Assembly (NCBI GenBank): GCA_040754815.1
Contig: JBFMBX010000001.1
Coordinates: 372,001 to 436,000 of the forward strand
From: Bellilinea sp040754815
GTDB lineage: Bacteria; Chloroflexota; Anaerolineae; Anaerolineales; Anaerolineaceae
DNA length: 64,000 bases
Reading direction: 5' to 3'
In this document: in pieces, positions 49,184 through 58,651 of the stretch
Numbering within the stretch: the first letter of the stretch is position 1
How the letters are laid out: the number at the start of each line of letters is the position of its first letter
Position numbers and translations under genes: made by a program
The notes under the pieces: model-generated
Seen by the model: only the letters and a program-made list of their open reading frames with translations
Databases searched by the model: none
Told to the model about the DNA's origin: nothing

Positions 49184-50287
49184 ATGCCGCTTGCTCAATT
49201 ATTTCGTGCCGAAGATTTAAGAGAATACATCATCCGCTTCTTCACCCGCCTGAAGGTGAGCGAAGAGCACGCCCGCATCGCTGCCGATGTTTTGATTTCA
49301 GCCGATTTGCGCGGCGTCAGTTCGCACGGCATCATCCGCCTGCACAGTTACTACGGCAGCCGCATCCTGAAAGGGCTGATTGACCCGGCTTCGCCCTTTC
49401 AAACCGTGCGCGAAACACCAACTACCCTGCTGGTGGATGGGGGAAACGGTTTGGGAATGGTCGTCGGCTATCACACCATGCAGCGGGTCATCCAGAAAGC
49501 CAGAGAAAGTGGTGTCGCCCTCGCTTCTGTGCGCAACAGCAATCATTACGGCATCGCCGGTTATTACGCCATGATGGCACTGCCCCATGATATGATCGGC
49601 ATTTCCTTTACCAATGCTCAACCGCTGGTTGCGCCCACCTACGGGCGGACGCGCGTCCTCGGCACCAATCCTATTGCTGTGGCCGCCCCGGCCCTCAACG
49701 AACGCCCTTACGTGCTGGATATGGCAACCAGCATCGTACCTATCGGTAAAATTACGGTTTATGATAAAGCCGGTGAAAGGATACCCGAAGGCTGGGGAAT
49801 TGACCAGAACGGCCATGTCACCACCGACCCGAAAGCCGTGCTGCAGGGCGGCGCCTTGCTCCCGCTGGGCGGCACCGACCTGATGCGCGGCTACAAAGGA
49901 TACGGGCTGGCGTTGTGGGTGGATATATTCTCCGGTGTGCTCTCAGGCGCTGCAACCGGGCCGTTGGTCGGTTCAGTCGGCAAAGACCAACCCGCCAATG
50001 TCGGCCATTTCTTTGCCGCCATCCGCATTGATGCCTTCCGTGACCCGCAGGAATTCAAAGCCGATCTGGATCGCCTGATTCAAACGCTGAAGAATGCGCC
50101 CAAAGCCGAAGGGCAGGAACGCATCTACATTCATGGTGAAAAAGAATTCGAACTGGAAGCGCTGAATCGCAAGCGCGGTATTCCGCTTCTCGTGGAAGTG
50201 GTCAAAGGCTTGCGCGAAGCCGGTGAACAGGTCGGTGTGCCCTTCGATTTGGAAGTGCTGGGCGAAACCACCGGCGAAGAAGAATAA
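49184..50287 (+). CDS. Ldh family (malate/L-lactate type) NAD(P)-dependent oxidoreductase
   Basis: The 367-residue protein matches the Ldh_2 family (YlbC/ComC-type). It has D-L-R-G-V-S-S-H-G-I-I-R-L with the catalytic His, V-R-N-S-N-H-Y-G-I-A-G-Y-Y, T-N-A-Q-P-L-V-A-P-T-Y-G and K-G-Y-G-L-A-L-W. Family members oxidise 2-hydroxy acids such as malate, lactate, sulpholactate or ureidoglycolate. The substrate cannot be fixed from sequence. AGGAGG precedes the ATG. It lies 36 bp after gyrB. Confidence 0.9.
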   Translation: MPLAQLFRAEDLREYIIRFFTRLKVSEEHARIAADVLISADLRGVSSHGIIRLHSYYGSRILKGLIDPASPFQTVRETPTTLLVDGGNGLGMVVGYHTMQRVIQKARESGVALASVRNSNHYGIAGYYAMMALPHDMIGISFTNAQPLVAPTYGRTRVLGTNPIAVAAPALNERPYVLDMATSIVPIGKITVYDKAGERIPEGWGIDQNGHVTTDPKAVLQGGALLPLGGTDLMRGYKGYGLALWVDIFSGVLSGAATGPLVGSVGKDQPANVGHFFAAIRIDAFRDPQEFKADLDRLIQTLKNAPKAEGQERIYIHGEKEFELEALNRKRGIPLLVEVVKGLREAGEQVGVPFDLEVLGETTGEEE

Positions 50288-50302
50288 ATCAGCCCGCTTG
50301 CT

Positions 50303-51913
50303 TCAGCCTTCCTGCAATAGAATCAACACCTCATACCCTTCAAGGGGCAGCAGAAGCCCTTCTTTCAGGGGAGGGAGATGGTCTCGGCGGTTGGAAAGAA
50401 GCAGTTTCCAACCTGCCCGTCTCACCACATCACCCAAAGCCAGCCGCACCGGCCGTTTGCCAAAATTCAATGCCACCAGCACGGTTTGTTCGGCATTCTG
50501 ACGCAGGTACGCCAGCAGCCGTTGCGGTTCGAAAGTCAAGGGCTGAAAGAGACCGTTTCTCAACACCGGATATTCGCGGCGTAGTTGAATCAACCTGCGG
50601 TAAAAGTGGTACAACGAATCCGGCTGATTTTTCTGTGCAGACACATTGCGTTGACGGTAATTTTCATGCACAGGCAGCCACGGCCGCCCCTGTGTAAAAC
50701 CGGCGTTCGCACTACCATCCCATTGCATCGGTGAGCGGCAGCCATCCCGCCCTTTATACAGCGGCCAGAAACGTTTGCCCACCGGATCCTGAACCATTTC
50801 CTTTGAAGTAATTGGAATATCCCGCATGCCAATTTCCTCACCATAGTAGAGAAAAGGCGTGCCATGCTGGGTAAGCAGCAGTGCTGCTGCTACCTCCAAA
50901 CGGTCATCCTCTTCACCCTGGCCATAGCGGGTAGCCGAACGCGGTGTATCATGGTTGTTCAGCACATAGGTAGGCCATCCATGGGGCTGCAAGGCCTGTT
51001 CCCAATCCTGAATGGCTTTCAGGAAACAGGCCGGCTTCCAGGGGCAATGGAGAAAGGTAAAATCAAAAGCCGTATGCAATAAACCGGGAGCGCAATACGA
51101 AGCCGCTTTTTGCGGCGTGGAAAGGAAGGTTTCACCAACCGCAAACCTTTCTGGATAGGAATCGAGAATGGTGCGGATTTCCTGAAGCAGGGGGAACATC
51201 TCCGGCTGGTCACAATCGTAAATGTGCTTCTGGCGGTCAAAACCCCGCAAACCAACGGCCGGGGGGTTATCCGGAAAATCGGGATGCTTGAAGTACATAT
51301 TGAACACATCCAACCGGTAGCCATCCACGCCGCGGTCACACCAGAAGCGAAAAACATCCAGCAGAGCTTTTCGGACCTGCGGGTTACGCCAGTTGACATC
51401 CGGCTGTTCCTTATAAAACATGTGGTAATAATACTGCCCGGTCTGGGCATCATATTCCCATGCACTGCCCCCAAAAATGGACTGCCAGTTGTTCGGTGGT
51501 TTGCCCCCCGGTGCAGGATCGCGCCACAGGTAATAATCCCGGTAGGGATTATCGCGGCTGCTGCGAGATTGAACAAACCATGGGTGCTGGTCGGAAGTAT
51601 GATTCAGCACCAGATCCAGAATGATACGGATGCCGCGCTGATGCGCATCTGCAACCAGCCGGTCAAAATCCGCCAGCGTGCCGAATTTGGGATCCACATC
51701 GAGATAATTACTGACATCGTATCCAAAATCCACATCCGGGGAGGGGTTAATTGGGGAAAGCCAGATGGCATCCACCCCCAGTTCCGCCAGATAATCCAAT
51801 CGCTCACGGATGCCGTTCAAATCGCCAATACCATCTCCGTTGCTGTCCGCAAAGGAACGCGGATAGATTTGATAAATGACACCATCCCGCCACCATAAGT
51901 ACTGATCGTTCAT
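50303..51913 (-). CDS. GH13 alpha-glucosidase/oligo-1,6-glucosidase-like
   Basis: The 536-residue protein starts at ATG 51913 (M-N-D-Q-Y-L-W-W-R-D-G). Before it, the frame would run through a poor region without a site. The GH13 regions are present: I D-L-V-L-N-H-T-S-D, II G-Y-R-L-D-V-F (nucleophile Asp), III F-A-V-G-E-T-F (acid Glu), IV N-N-H-D-T-P-R. The N-terminal V-I-Y-Q-I-Y-P-R-S-F and the D-S-N-G-D-G-I-G-D block fit the alpha-glucosidase/trehalose-hydrolase group. No signal peptide, so it acts inside the cell on malto- or isomalto-oligosaccharides. Confidence 0.92.
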   Translation of the reverse strand: MNDQYLWWRDGVIYQIYPRSFADSNGDGIGDLNGIRERLDYLAELGVDAIWLSPINPSPDVDFGYDVSNYLDVDPKFGTLADFDRLVADAHQRGIRIILDLVLNHTSDQHPWFVQSRSSRDNPYRDYYLWRDPAPGGKPPNNWQSIFGGSAWEYDAQTGQYYYHMFYKEQPDVNWRNPQVRKALLDVFRFWCDRGVDGYRLDVFNMYFKHPDFPDNPPAVGLRGFDRQKHIYDCDQPEMFPLLQEIRTILDSYPERFAVGETFLSTPQKAASYCAPGLLHTAFDFTFLHCPWKPACFLKAIQDWEQALQPHGWPTYVLNNHDTPRSATRYGQGEEDDRLEVAAALLLTQHGTPFLYYGEEIGMRDIPITSKEMVQDPVGKRFWPLYKGRDGCRSPMQWDGSANAGFTQGRPWLPVHENYRQRNVSAQKNQPDSLYHFYRRLIQLRREYPVLRNGLFQPLTFEPQRLLAYLRQNAEQTVLVALNFGKRPVRLALGDVVRRAGWKLLLSNRRDHLPPLKEGLLLPLEGYEVLILLQEG

Positions 51914-51950
51914 CTCTTCATCCTCTTCCCTGGTTTGATTTTTTTGAAAT

Positions 51951-52802
51951 TCAAGAGGTGAGCAGAAAATCCAGCAAAATGCGATTAAACTCATCGGGCT
52001 TTTCCCGCTGAGGCCAGTGGCCGCAATCAGCAATCACCTCCAGACGGGAAGCCGGCAGATGAGCATGGGCTTCACGGGCGCATTCCACAGGTACCAGACG
52101 GTCTTGCTCGCCGTGAATGAACAGCGTCTCAGCCTCGATTTCGCTCAAACGGTCAAGATATACCGTGCGGAGGCCATGCCGAAGCACCTCAAAGCGTTGA
52201 AACGAGCGAAATGCCATGCCTGCCTTCGGACGATGAACCTCCTCGAACACTTCGTTGACCAGCGTTTCGGGGAGAGCATTGGGATCGTAAAAAATCTGTT
52301 GAAGCGATGAACGCACCAGATTACGGTTACGCCTCAAAAGCCACCATGAAAAACGGTTGAGCCATTCCATGCGTACCAGATAATACCCCCAGAACCCGCC
52401 GGGGTACTGGCGTTGAATACCGTAACTATCCACCGGCACAAGCCTTTGAACCCGTTGAGGGTATGCCAGCGCGAAACCAATGCCAATACCCCCTCCCATG
52501 GAAACACCAACCAGTGAGACGCGTTCAAGTTCCAAGCGCTCTAAAAACTGATGCAGGAATTGAATGTAGTAATTCAATGAATATTGAACATGGGGAGTAT
52601 CGCTTTTGCCGTAACCCGGCAAATCAGGGGCAATTACCCGAAAACGGGTGGAAAGGGCCAGAATGACCGGCTGCCACGAAAGCCATGCCGAATCGGTGCC
52701 GCCGCCGTGCAGCAGTACCACCGCTTCGCCATCCTCCCCTGCTACAAAGCAATGGATATTCAAATCACCCACTTTGAACCATGTATCTTCAATGATGGTC
52801 AC
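51951..52802 (-). CDS. Alpha/beta hydrolase
   Basis: The 283-residue protein has the nucleophile elbow G-V-S-M-G-G-G (Ser), oxyanion region L-H-G-G-G-T-D-S-A-W, an Asp near the end in H-G-E-Q-D-R-L-V-P and His in D-C-G-H-W-P-Q-R-E-K-P. It resembles C-C bond hydrolases and epoxide hydrolase-like esterases. Substrate unknown. GTG start at 52802 with GGAGGAG upstream. It stands 37 bp upstream of the glucosidase on the same strand and may share its transcript. Confidence 0.9.
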   Translation of the reverse strand: MTIIEDTWFKVGDLNIHCFVAGEDGEAVVLLHGGGTDSAWLSWQPVILALSTRFRVIAPDLPGYGKSDTPHVQYSLNYYIQFLHQFLERLELERVSLVGVSMGGGIGIGFALAYPQRVQRLVPVDSYGIQRQYPGGFWGYYLVRMEWLNRFSWWLLRRNRNLVRSSLQQIFYDPNALPETLVNEVFEEVHRPKAGMAFRSFQRFEVLRHGLRTVYLDRLSEIEAETLFIHGEQDRLVPVECAREAHAHLPASRLEVIADCGHWPQREKPDEFNRILLDFLLTS

Positions 52803-52885
52803 GCTCTCCTCCCATCCATCTCTAAGGATACCTGAGAATGCGCATTTTTGTCAAAAGTTTTAATCCAACCATTAACCTGAAAATC

Positions 52886-52914
52886 TTGCCTGTTAACAAA
52901 ACCTGTGATAAAAT
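52886..52914 (+). promoter_or_regulatory. Promoter of nusA operon
   Basis: TTGCCT (52886-52891) and TAAAAT (52909-52914) are exactly 17 bp apart, with TG-A before the -10 (extended). The leader is about 90 nt. Confidence 0.7.
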
Positions 52915-52948
52915 CAATCCGGCAAGGCAATAGAATGTAGAGTGCATC

Positions 52949-52973
52949 GAAAAGTGGGCAACCCCCACTTTTC
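52949..52973 (+). promoter_or_regulatory. Leader hairpin of nusA mRNA
   Basis: A 10-bp perfect stem (52949-52958 with 52964-52973) has a 5-nt loop and lies about 40 nt before the nusA start. It is not followed by a long T-run, so it is probably a structural or autoregulatory element rather than a strong terminator. Confidence 0.55.
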
Positions 52974-53010
52974 TGCTTAGTAACCGTAACTATCTGGAGA
53001 AAGCAGAAAC

Positions 53011-54939
53011 ATGAAGAACGAATTTACACTCGCTTTCAATGAAGTGTTGGAAGAGAAACAACTTCCAAAAGAAGTCATCCTCAAAGCACTGGAATCGGCA
53101 ATGGTTTCAGCCTACCGCCGCGCGGTAAATGCGTCCAATGCTCAACACGTGGAAGCCAAAGTGGATATTGAAACCGGCAAAGTAACCATCTTTGCCGAAA
53201 AAGAAATCGTCGAAGAGGTGGAAGACCCGCGCACAGAAGTGAGTCTGGAAGAAGCCCGCAAAATTGACCCCAACGCTCAATTAGGCGGCATGATTGTGGT
53301 CGAAAGCACACCCCGCGATTTCGGGCGGGTGGCTGCTCAAACTGCGCGTCAGGTCATCCAGCAACGCATTCGTGATGCAGAGCGTCAGGCGCAGTTGAAT
53401 TATTACCAGAAACAACTCGGCGAAATTGTCAGCGGAGTTGTGCAAGCCGTTAGCGCGCAAGGGCTGACCATTGGATTGGAAATGAAAGCGGAAGGCACCA
53501 TGCCGCGCAAGGAAATGATCCCCGGGGAACGTTTCCGCATCCACGACCGGGTACGCGCGCTGGTAGCCGAAGTCAAAGATAACAGCCGCGGGCCGCAGAT
53601 CATTCTTTCGCGGACTCACCGCAATTTTCTGCGCCGCCTGCTGGAAAATGAAGTCCCTGAAATTTATCACGGCATTGTGGAAATCCGCTCCATTGCCCGC
53701 GAGCCGGGAGAGCGAGCCAAAGTGGCCGTTTCGGCAACCCAGAGCGGCATTGACCCGGTAGGGGCGTGTGTGGGTATCCGCGGCGTGCGCATTCAAGCCA
53801 TCGTCCGCGAACTGCACGATGAGAAAATTGATGTCATCGAATGGAACCCCGATCCGGCTGTTTTCATCGCCAAGGCCATCAGTCCGGCACGGGTGAGCGG
53901 CGTTTACCTCAACGAACAGCAGTCCAGCGGAAAAACCGCCACCGTAGTGGTGCCGGAAGACCAGTTAAGTCTGGCAATCGGTCGGGACGGTCAAAATGCC
54001 CGGCTTGCAGCCAAACTTACCGGCTGGCGCATTGATATCAAAAGCCTGCCCGAAGCCGCCGCCGATGCTCTCTATAAACTTCAGAAAGATGAAACCCTTG
54101 CCGAACTAGCCGCTCAGGAAGCCGAAACGATGCGCAAGGTTGAGGATATGCTGGCCCGCAAAGCCGAAGGGCGGCCGCTTCAGCCTGAGGAATACGATCT
54201 CATGGCACGCTTTGTGGATCGGGTCGAGCGTCGCTCCACCCGCAAAGCCGAAGCCGAAAAGGTTAGCGAAGGTCAGTTCGAAAAAGCAAAAGCGCAGGTG
54301 CCGCCCGAATCCTTCAATATCAATATTCTGGATAGCGGCTTGCCGGAACATGTAGCCTACATCCTTCAGGAAGCGGGTTACAGCACCGTTGGCGAAATGG
54401 CGGTTCAAATGAAAATCAACGCCGATGAAATTCTGCGCTTGAACGGCATCGGACCGCGCGCCATGCAGGAAATTCAAAAACTGATGGCCAGACTGGACGA
54501 GCAAATGGCTGCCCGGCAGGTTGTTGAAGAAACCGCCCCAGCCGTGGAGGCCGCGCCGATTCCATCAGAAACCGCGCAAGCCATCGAAGAGACGGTTGAA
54601 GCCGGCCTTGAATCGGTTGGTGAAATCGAATCCTTGATTGAACCGGCTGAAATCGAACCCGAAGCAGTTACGTTGCAAACCGAAGAAGAAACCGTCAAAG
54701 AAGAAGTTGAGGAAGAAGAACCTTCCTTCGAGCAAATCTTCGACTTGAAACTGACCGCAATTGACGAAACGGTTTTTGAGGACGAAGAAGAGAGCGAAGA
54801 AGTTCCTGGCCGTAAAGAGAAAAAGAAAGGTAAGAAGAAGAAAAAGCACACTCAAATTGAGTATGACCCCGACCGCGACACCATCATCGTTCGCAAGAAA
54901 CACCGCCGCGGTGACGATGGTTGGGATTGGGATGTATAA
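53011..54939 (+). CDS. nusA: Transcription termination/antitermination factor NusA
   Basis: The 642-residue protein has the NusA N-domain (about 1-130), S1 domain (about 133-200; G-E-I-V-S-G-V-V-Q-A), KH1 and KH2 (about 225-350; V-G-A-C-V-G-I-R-G-V-R-I-Q and L-A-I-G-R-D-G-Q-N-A-R-L), then a linker, a helix-hairpin-helix-like region (I-G-P-R-A-M-Q-E-I) and a long acidic tail ending in a Lys-rich stretch (K-K-K-G-K-K-K-K). NusA binds RNA polymerase and RNA. It opens a gene cluster with rnpM, infB and rbfA. rimP, usually just upstream, is absent here. Confidence 0.96.
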   Translation: MKNEFTLAFNEVLEEKQLPKEVILKALESAMVSAYRRAVNASNAQHVEAKVDIETGKVTIFAEKEIVEEVEDPRTEVSLEEARKIDPNAQLGGMIVVESTPRDFGRVAAQTARQVIQQRIRDAERQAQLNYYQKQLGEIVSGVVQAVSAQGLTIGLEMKAEGTMPRKEMIPGERFRIHDRVRALVAEVKDNSRGPQIILSRTHRNFLRRLLENEVPEIYHGIVEIRSIAREPGERAKVAVSATQSGIDPVGACVGIRGVRIQAIVRELHDEKIDVIEWNPDPAVFIAKAISPARVSGVYLNEQQSSGKTATVVVPEDQLSLAIGRDGQNARLAAKLTGWRIDIKSLPEAAADALYKLQKDETLAELAAQEAETMRKVEDMLARKAEGRPLQPEEYDLMARFVDRVERRSTRKAEAEKVSEGQFEKAKAQVPPESFNINILDSGLPEHVAYILQEAGYSTVGEMAVQMKINADEILRLNGIGPRAMQEIQKLMARLDEQMAARQVVEETAPAVEAAPIPSETAQAIEETVEAGLESVGEIESLIEPAEIEPEAVTLQTEEETVKEEVEEEEPSFEQIFDLKLTAIDETVFEDEEESEEVPGRKEKKKGKKKKKHTQIEYDPDRDTIIVRKKHRRGDDGWDWDV

Positions 54940-54970
54940 GCCGTTTTTGATGATCTTTTGAGAAGGAAAG

Positions 54971-55270
54971 GTGGCAAAGAAACCAGCTCAACGAACGAAA
55001 CATATTCCCCAGCGCACTTGTGTGGGTTGCCGTCAGGTGATGGCAAAAAGAGTGCTGATCCGGATTGTCCGCACCCCGCAAGGAGTGCAGATAGATCCAA
55101 CAGGGAAACTCGCCGGCCGCGGCGCGTACGTTCATGAGGATCGCCAATGCTGGGAACGCGCCCTCAAGGGTGCCCTGGCCCACGCCTTAAAAACCGAGTT
55201 GACCGAACAGGAACGGATGATTCTTACCGAATATATGCAAACCCTGCCGGAAGAAAGCCATGTAGCCTGA
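54971..55270 (+). CDS. rnpM: RNase P modulator RnpM (YlxR family)
   Basis: The 99-residue protein has the YlxR blocks R-T-C-V-G-C-R-Q-V-M-A-K, L-I-R-I-V-R and G-R-G-A-Y-V-H-E-D-R-Q-C-W-E-R-A. YlxR binds RNase P RNA in firmicutes and alters its activity. It lies between nusA and infB, its common place. GTG start at 54971 with AAGGAAAG upstream. Confidence 0.9.
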   Translation: MAKKPAQRTKHIPQRTCVGCRQVMAKRVLIRIVRTPQGVQIDPTGKLAGRGAYVHEDRQCWERALKGALAHALKTELTEQERMILTEYMQTLPEESHVA

Positions 55271-55436
55271 ATCCGTATCCTGTTTTTTGAGGAAAGAGCA
55301 AGCAGAAGGAAAACTCTCGGCGACCCTTCTACCGCTCAAGACCCGAATCAAGCCCTTTCCCCGGTCAACCCACACACCAGCAAAAGGCAACGATCCACAG
55401 GGGAAGCAGGGAAAAACCACATGAAAGAGGTGCACT

Positions 55437-57221
55437 ATGAGCGATAATGGGTCCAAGACAATTGAATTGCCAACCACTATTACGGTGCGTGACCTTGCAC
55501 AACGCATGCAGGCCAGCCCCATTCAAGTCATTAAAATCCTGATGTCGAATGGGGTGATGGCGAATATTAACCAGCAAATTGATTTCGATACAGCCGCTGT
55601 GGTCGCTTCCGAACTGGGTTTTGAAGCCCAGCCGGAAGTTTATGAAGAAGTCGTAGAAAAGGAAGTGGGCGAAATTCCGCTCTGGCGGCAATTGATCGCC
55701 AAAGAAAAGCCCGAAGCCCTGCAAGACCGCCCGCCGGTAGTAACCATTTTAGGCCATGTTGATCACGGCAAAACCACTCTGCTGGACGCCATTCGGGATA
55801 CCAATGTAGCCGGCGGGGAAGCCGGTGGCATTACCCAGCACATCGGCGCTTATCAGGTGGAACATAAAAACCGTTTAATCACTTTTCTGGATACTCCCGG
55901 CCACGCCGCTTTTACCGCCATGCGCTCGCGCGGTGCGCAGGGAGCGGATATCGTCGTGCTGGTGGTGGCTGCCAACGACGGCGTAATGCCGCAAACCAGA
56001 GAGGCAATTGCCCACGCCCGCGCGGCACGCGTGCCGATCATCGTAGCCATGAACAAAATTGACCGCCCCGACGCTAACCCCGACTTTACAAAGAAGCAGC
56101 TCGCCGAGGTGGGACTGGTGCCCGATGACTGGGACGGAGATACAATGGTCGTTCCGGTTTCTGCCAAACTCCGCAAGGGTATTGATGACCTGCTGGAAGC
56201 CATCTTACTGGTCGCCGATACACTGGATATCAAAGCCAATCCGAATGGGCGGGTTTTTGGCACCGTCATTGAAGCCAAAGTTGACCGCGCCAAAGGTGTG
56301 GTGGCCACCCTGCTGGTGTATAACGGAACACTGGAAACCGGTGATCTTGTCGTCGCCGGCAAAGCCTATGGGCGCATCCGCGCCATGTTCGACTTCCGCG
56401 GTCGCAAACTGCGAAAAGCCGGCCCCTCCACACCGGTTCAAATCATGGGATTGAACGATGTGCCCGATGCTGGCGAGCTGTTTCTGGTTTATGAAACCGA
56501 ACGTGAGGCTCGTGCCGTGGTTGAAGAACGCCTCCAGCAGCAACAAAAACGCCTGGCTTCTGCCCCCAAAGCCAGCCTTGAAGAATTATTCAAGAAAGTT
56601 CAGGCCGGGGAAGACCACGAACTGCGCCTGATCATCAAAGCCGATGTGCAGGGTTCTCTGGAACCGATTATCTCGTCATTGAATGAACTGGGAAAAGGCG
56701 GCGAAATTCGCATCAATATCCTGCATGCCGAAACTGGCAACATCAGCGAAAATGATGTGATGCTGGCTGCCGCTTCCAATGCCATCGTCGTCGGCTTCAA
56801 TGTTCAGGCAGATGCTGCAGCACGCCGCCTGGCCGAAAGTGAAGGCGTTTCCATCCGGCTGTATGATATTATCTACCGCCTGACCGAGGATATCGAAAAA
56901 GCCATGAAAGGCCTGCTTGAACCGGAGGTTAAGGAAGTGATCATCGGGCAGGGTAAAGTGCTGGCAACTTTCCGCATTTCGAAAATTGGTGTGGTGGCCG
57001 GTTGCCGGGTATTGAGCGGTGAATTCCGCCGCAACGCCAAAGTGCGCATCCGTCGCAATGGCACGATCATTTATGAAGGGGAATTTGCCTCCCTCAAACA
57101 CGAAAAAGAAGATGTCCGCGAAGTGCGCAACGGCTTTGAATGCGGTGCCGCCTTCAAGAACTTCAATGATATTGCTGTTGGGGATGAAATCGAATGTTAT
57201 ATTTTCGAAAAAGGCAATTAA
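55437..57221 (+). CDS. infB: Translation initiation factor IF-2
   Basis: The 594-residue GTPase has an IF2_N region (I-T-V-R-D-L-A-Q-R-M-Q-A-S), G1 G-H-V-D-H-G-K-T-T-L-L-D, G3 D-T-P-G-H-A-A-F, G4 N-K-I-D and the C-terminal tRNA-binding domain (G-C-R-V-L-S-G). It recruits initiator tRNA to the ribosome. The N-terminal part is short compared with enterobacterial IF-2. AGAGGTG lies 4 nt before the ATG. The 166 bp upstream hold no gene. Confidence 0.97.
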   Translation: MSDNGSKTIELPTTITVRDLAQRMQASPIQVIKILMSNGVMANINQQIDFDTAAVVASELGFEAQPEVYEEVVEKEVGEIPLWRQLIAKEKPEALQDRPPVVTILGHVDHGKTTLLDAIRDTNVAGGEAGGITQHIGAYQVEHKNRLITFLDTPGHAAFTAMRSRGAQGADIVVLVVAANDGVMPQTREAIAHARAARVPIIVAMNKIDRPDANPDFTKKQLAEVGLVPDDWDGDTMVVPVSAKLRKGIDDLLEAILLVADTLDIKANPNGRVFGTVIEAKVDRAKGVVATLLVYNGTLETGDLVVAGKAYGRIRAMFDFRGRKLRKAGPSTPVQIMGLNDVPDAGELFLVYETEREARAVVEERLQQQQKRLASAPKASLEELFKKVQAGEDHELRLIIKADVQGSLEPIISSLNELGKGGEIRINILHAETGNISENDVMLAAASNAIVVGFNVQADAAARRLAESEGVSIRLYDIIYRLTEDIEKAMKGLLEPEVKEVIIGQGKVLATFRISKIGVVAGCRVLSGEFRRNAKVRIRRNGTIIYEGEFASLKHEKEDVREVRNGFECGAAFKNFNDIAVGDEIECYIFEKGN

Positions 57222-57254
57222 AGCCTGCTCACGAAAACCAAGGGGAAATGAACG

Positions 57255-57653
57255 ATGCCCTCTAAACTCAGACTTCAACGCATTGCCGATCGAATTCGTC
57301 AGGACCTTTCCGAAATGCTGGTCATGGGTGAAATTCGCGATCCACGCCTGACCGGCATTACCATTACCGATGTGAAAGTGGATCGCGAACTGGCTTACGC
57401 CGATATTTATGTCTCGGCTGTGGAAGGCAGTCAGCGAGCAGCGGAAGTGCTGGATGGCTTGCAGAGCGCTTCCGGCTATATCCGCCGCACGCTGGCCGAC
57501 CGGATCGAACTGCGTGTCTTCCCGCGCCTGCGCTTCCACTGGGATCCCACACCGGAACGGGCCGACCGGATCGAACGCCTGCTGGCTTCTTTGCGTGGCG
57601 AAACTCCCGCTTCCCCCGAATCCGAACGAGGTGAGGACGATGAAAATGACTGA
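57255..57653 (+). CDS. rbfA: Ribosome-binding factor A
   Basis: The 132-residue protein has the KH-like RbfA blocks R-L-Q-R-I-A-D-R-I-R-Q-D-L-S, I-T-D-V-K-V-D-R-E-L-A-Y-A-D-I-Y-V and L-R-F-H-W-D-P-T. RbfA helps 16S rRNA 5' end processing in 30S assembly. It overlaps the following phosphoesterase gene by 14 nt. Confidence 0.95.
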   Translation: MPSKLRLQRIADRIRQDLSEMLVMGEIRDPRLTGITITDVKVDRELAYADIYVSAVEGSQRAAEVLDGLQSASGYIRRTLADRIELRVFPRLRFHWDPTPERADRIERLLASLRGETPASPESERGEDDEND

Positions 57654-58614
57654 CCCTCAAACCCTGCAGGCGATCCGCCAAACCCTGCAAGATGCGCAGC
57701 GCATCCTCATCACCTCCCATATCCGGCCCGATGGAGATGCCATTGGTTCCATGCTGGGTTTTGGGCTGGCCTTACAGCAGGCCGGTAAAGAAGTGGTCAT
57801 GGCATTAAGCGATTCGGTGCCTCAAAACATGCTTCACCTACCCGGCAGCCGCCAGATCGTCCGTCAGCCCAGGGGAAAATTCGACACCTTCATCGTGGTA
57901 GATGCCGCCGACCTCAAACGAATCGGCGCGGCTTTCAACAATCACCAGCCGGATATTCAGGTTGATCACCACATTACCAACCCCGGTTATGCGCGGCTCA
58001 ACTGGGTGGATCCCGAAGCGGTGGCAACTGCGGCTATTCTGGCAGAAATTTTGCCGCAAATTGGTCTGGAAATCACCCTGCCGGTGGCCGAAGCCCTTCT
58101 GACAGCCATCATCACCGATACAATTGGTTTTCGCACCTCGAACATGAACCCCAAAGCCCTGCGCATTGCCGCCGATTTAATGGAAAAAGGCGCCAATCTG
58201 CCGGAATTGTACTACCGGGGTTTGATTCAACGCTCTTTCGAAGAAGCACGTTATTGGGGTGTGGGTCTTTCCACCTTACAGAAAAAAGGACGCATCATTT
58301 GGTCAACCTTAACTCAGGCAGATCGGCGCACAGTCGGGTATAATGGCAGCGATGACGCTGATTTGACCAATTTGCTTTCCAGCATTAGCGAATGTGATAT
58401 TGCCATCTTGTTTAATGAACAAAAACATGATCATGTCAAAGTTTCATGGCGCGCCCAACCGGGGTGGGATGTATCTAAACTTGCCGCTCAATTCGGCGGT
58501 GGGGGTCACCCGGCTGCAGCCGGTGCCGAAATTGCTGGCAGTCTTGAAGAGGTGCAGGCAAAGGTACTGGCCGCAACGGAAGATTTTATCAGCAGCATTA
58601 ACAACTCTGAATAA
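57640..58614 (+). CDS. nrnA: DHH family phosphoesterase (NrnA-like, oligoribonuclease/pAp phosphatase)
   Basis: The 324-residue protein starts at ATG 57640, chosen for GAGG 8 nt upstream; the open frame continues further left only because it overlaps rbfA. It has DHH motifs H-I-R-P-D-G-D-A-I-G, V-V-D-A-A-D, V-D-H-H and the DHHA1 G-G-G-H-P-A-A-A-G. NrnA degrades short RNA and pAp. It is common in nusA-infB-rbfA-truB clusters. Confidence 0.93.
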   Translation: MKMTDPQTLQAIRQTLQDAQRILITSHIRPDGDAIGSMLGFGLALQQAGKEVVMALSDSVPQNMLHLPGSRQIVRQPRGKFDTFIVVDAADLKRIGAAFNNHQPDIQVDHHITNPGYARLNWVDPEAVATAAILAEILPQIGLEITLPVAEALLTAIITDTIGFRTSNMNPKALRIAADLMEKGANLPELYYRGLIQRSFEEARYWGVGLSTLQKKGRIIWSTLTQADRRTVGYNGSDDADLTNLLSSISECDIAILFNEQKHDHVKVSWRAQPGWDVSKLAAQFGGGGHPAAAGAEIAGSLEEVQAKVLAATEDFISSINNSE

Positions 58615-58651
58615 TCAAGGGGAAACATCCTTTTGCCAGGAATTGTAAAAA

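Noticed and set aside
51914..52033. N-terminal extension of the GH13 enzyme
   Set aside because: It overlaps the end of the upstream hydrolase gene and has no homology to the GH13 start.
55187..55522. Minus-strand open frame across the rnpM-infB gap
   Set aside because: It overlaps two conserved genes and has no recognisable motif or ribosome site.
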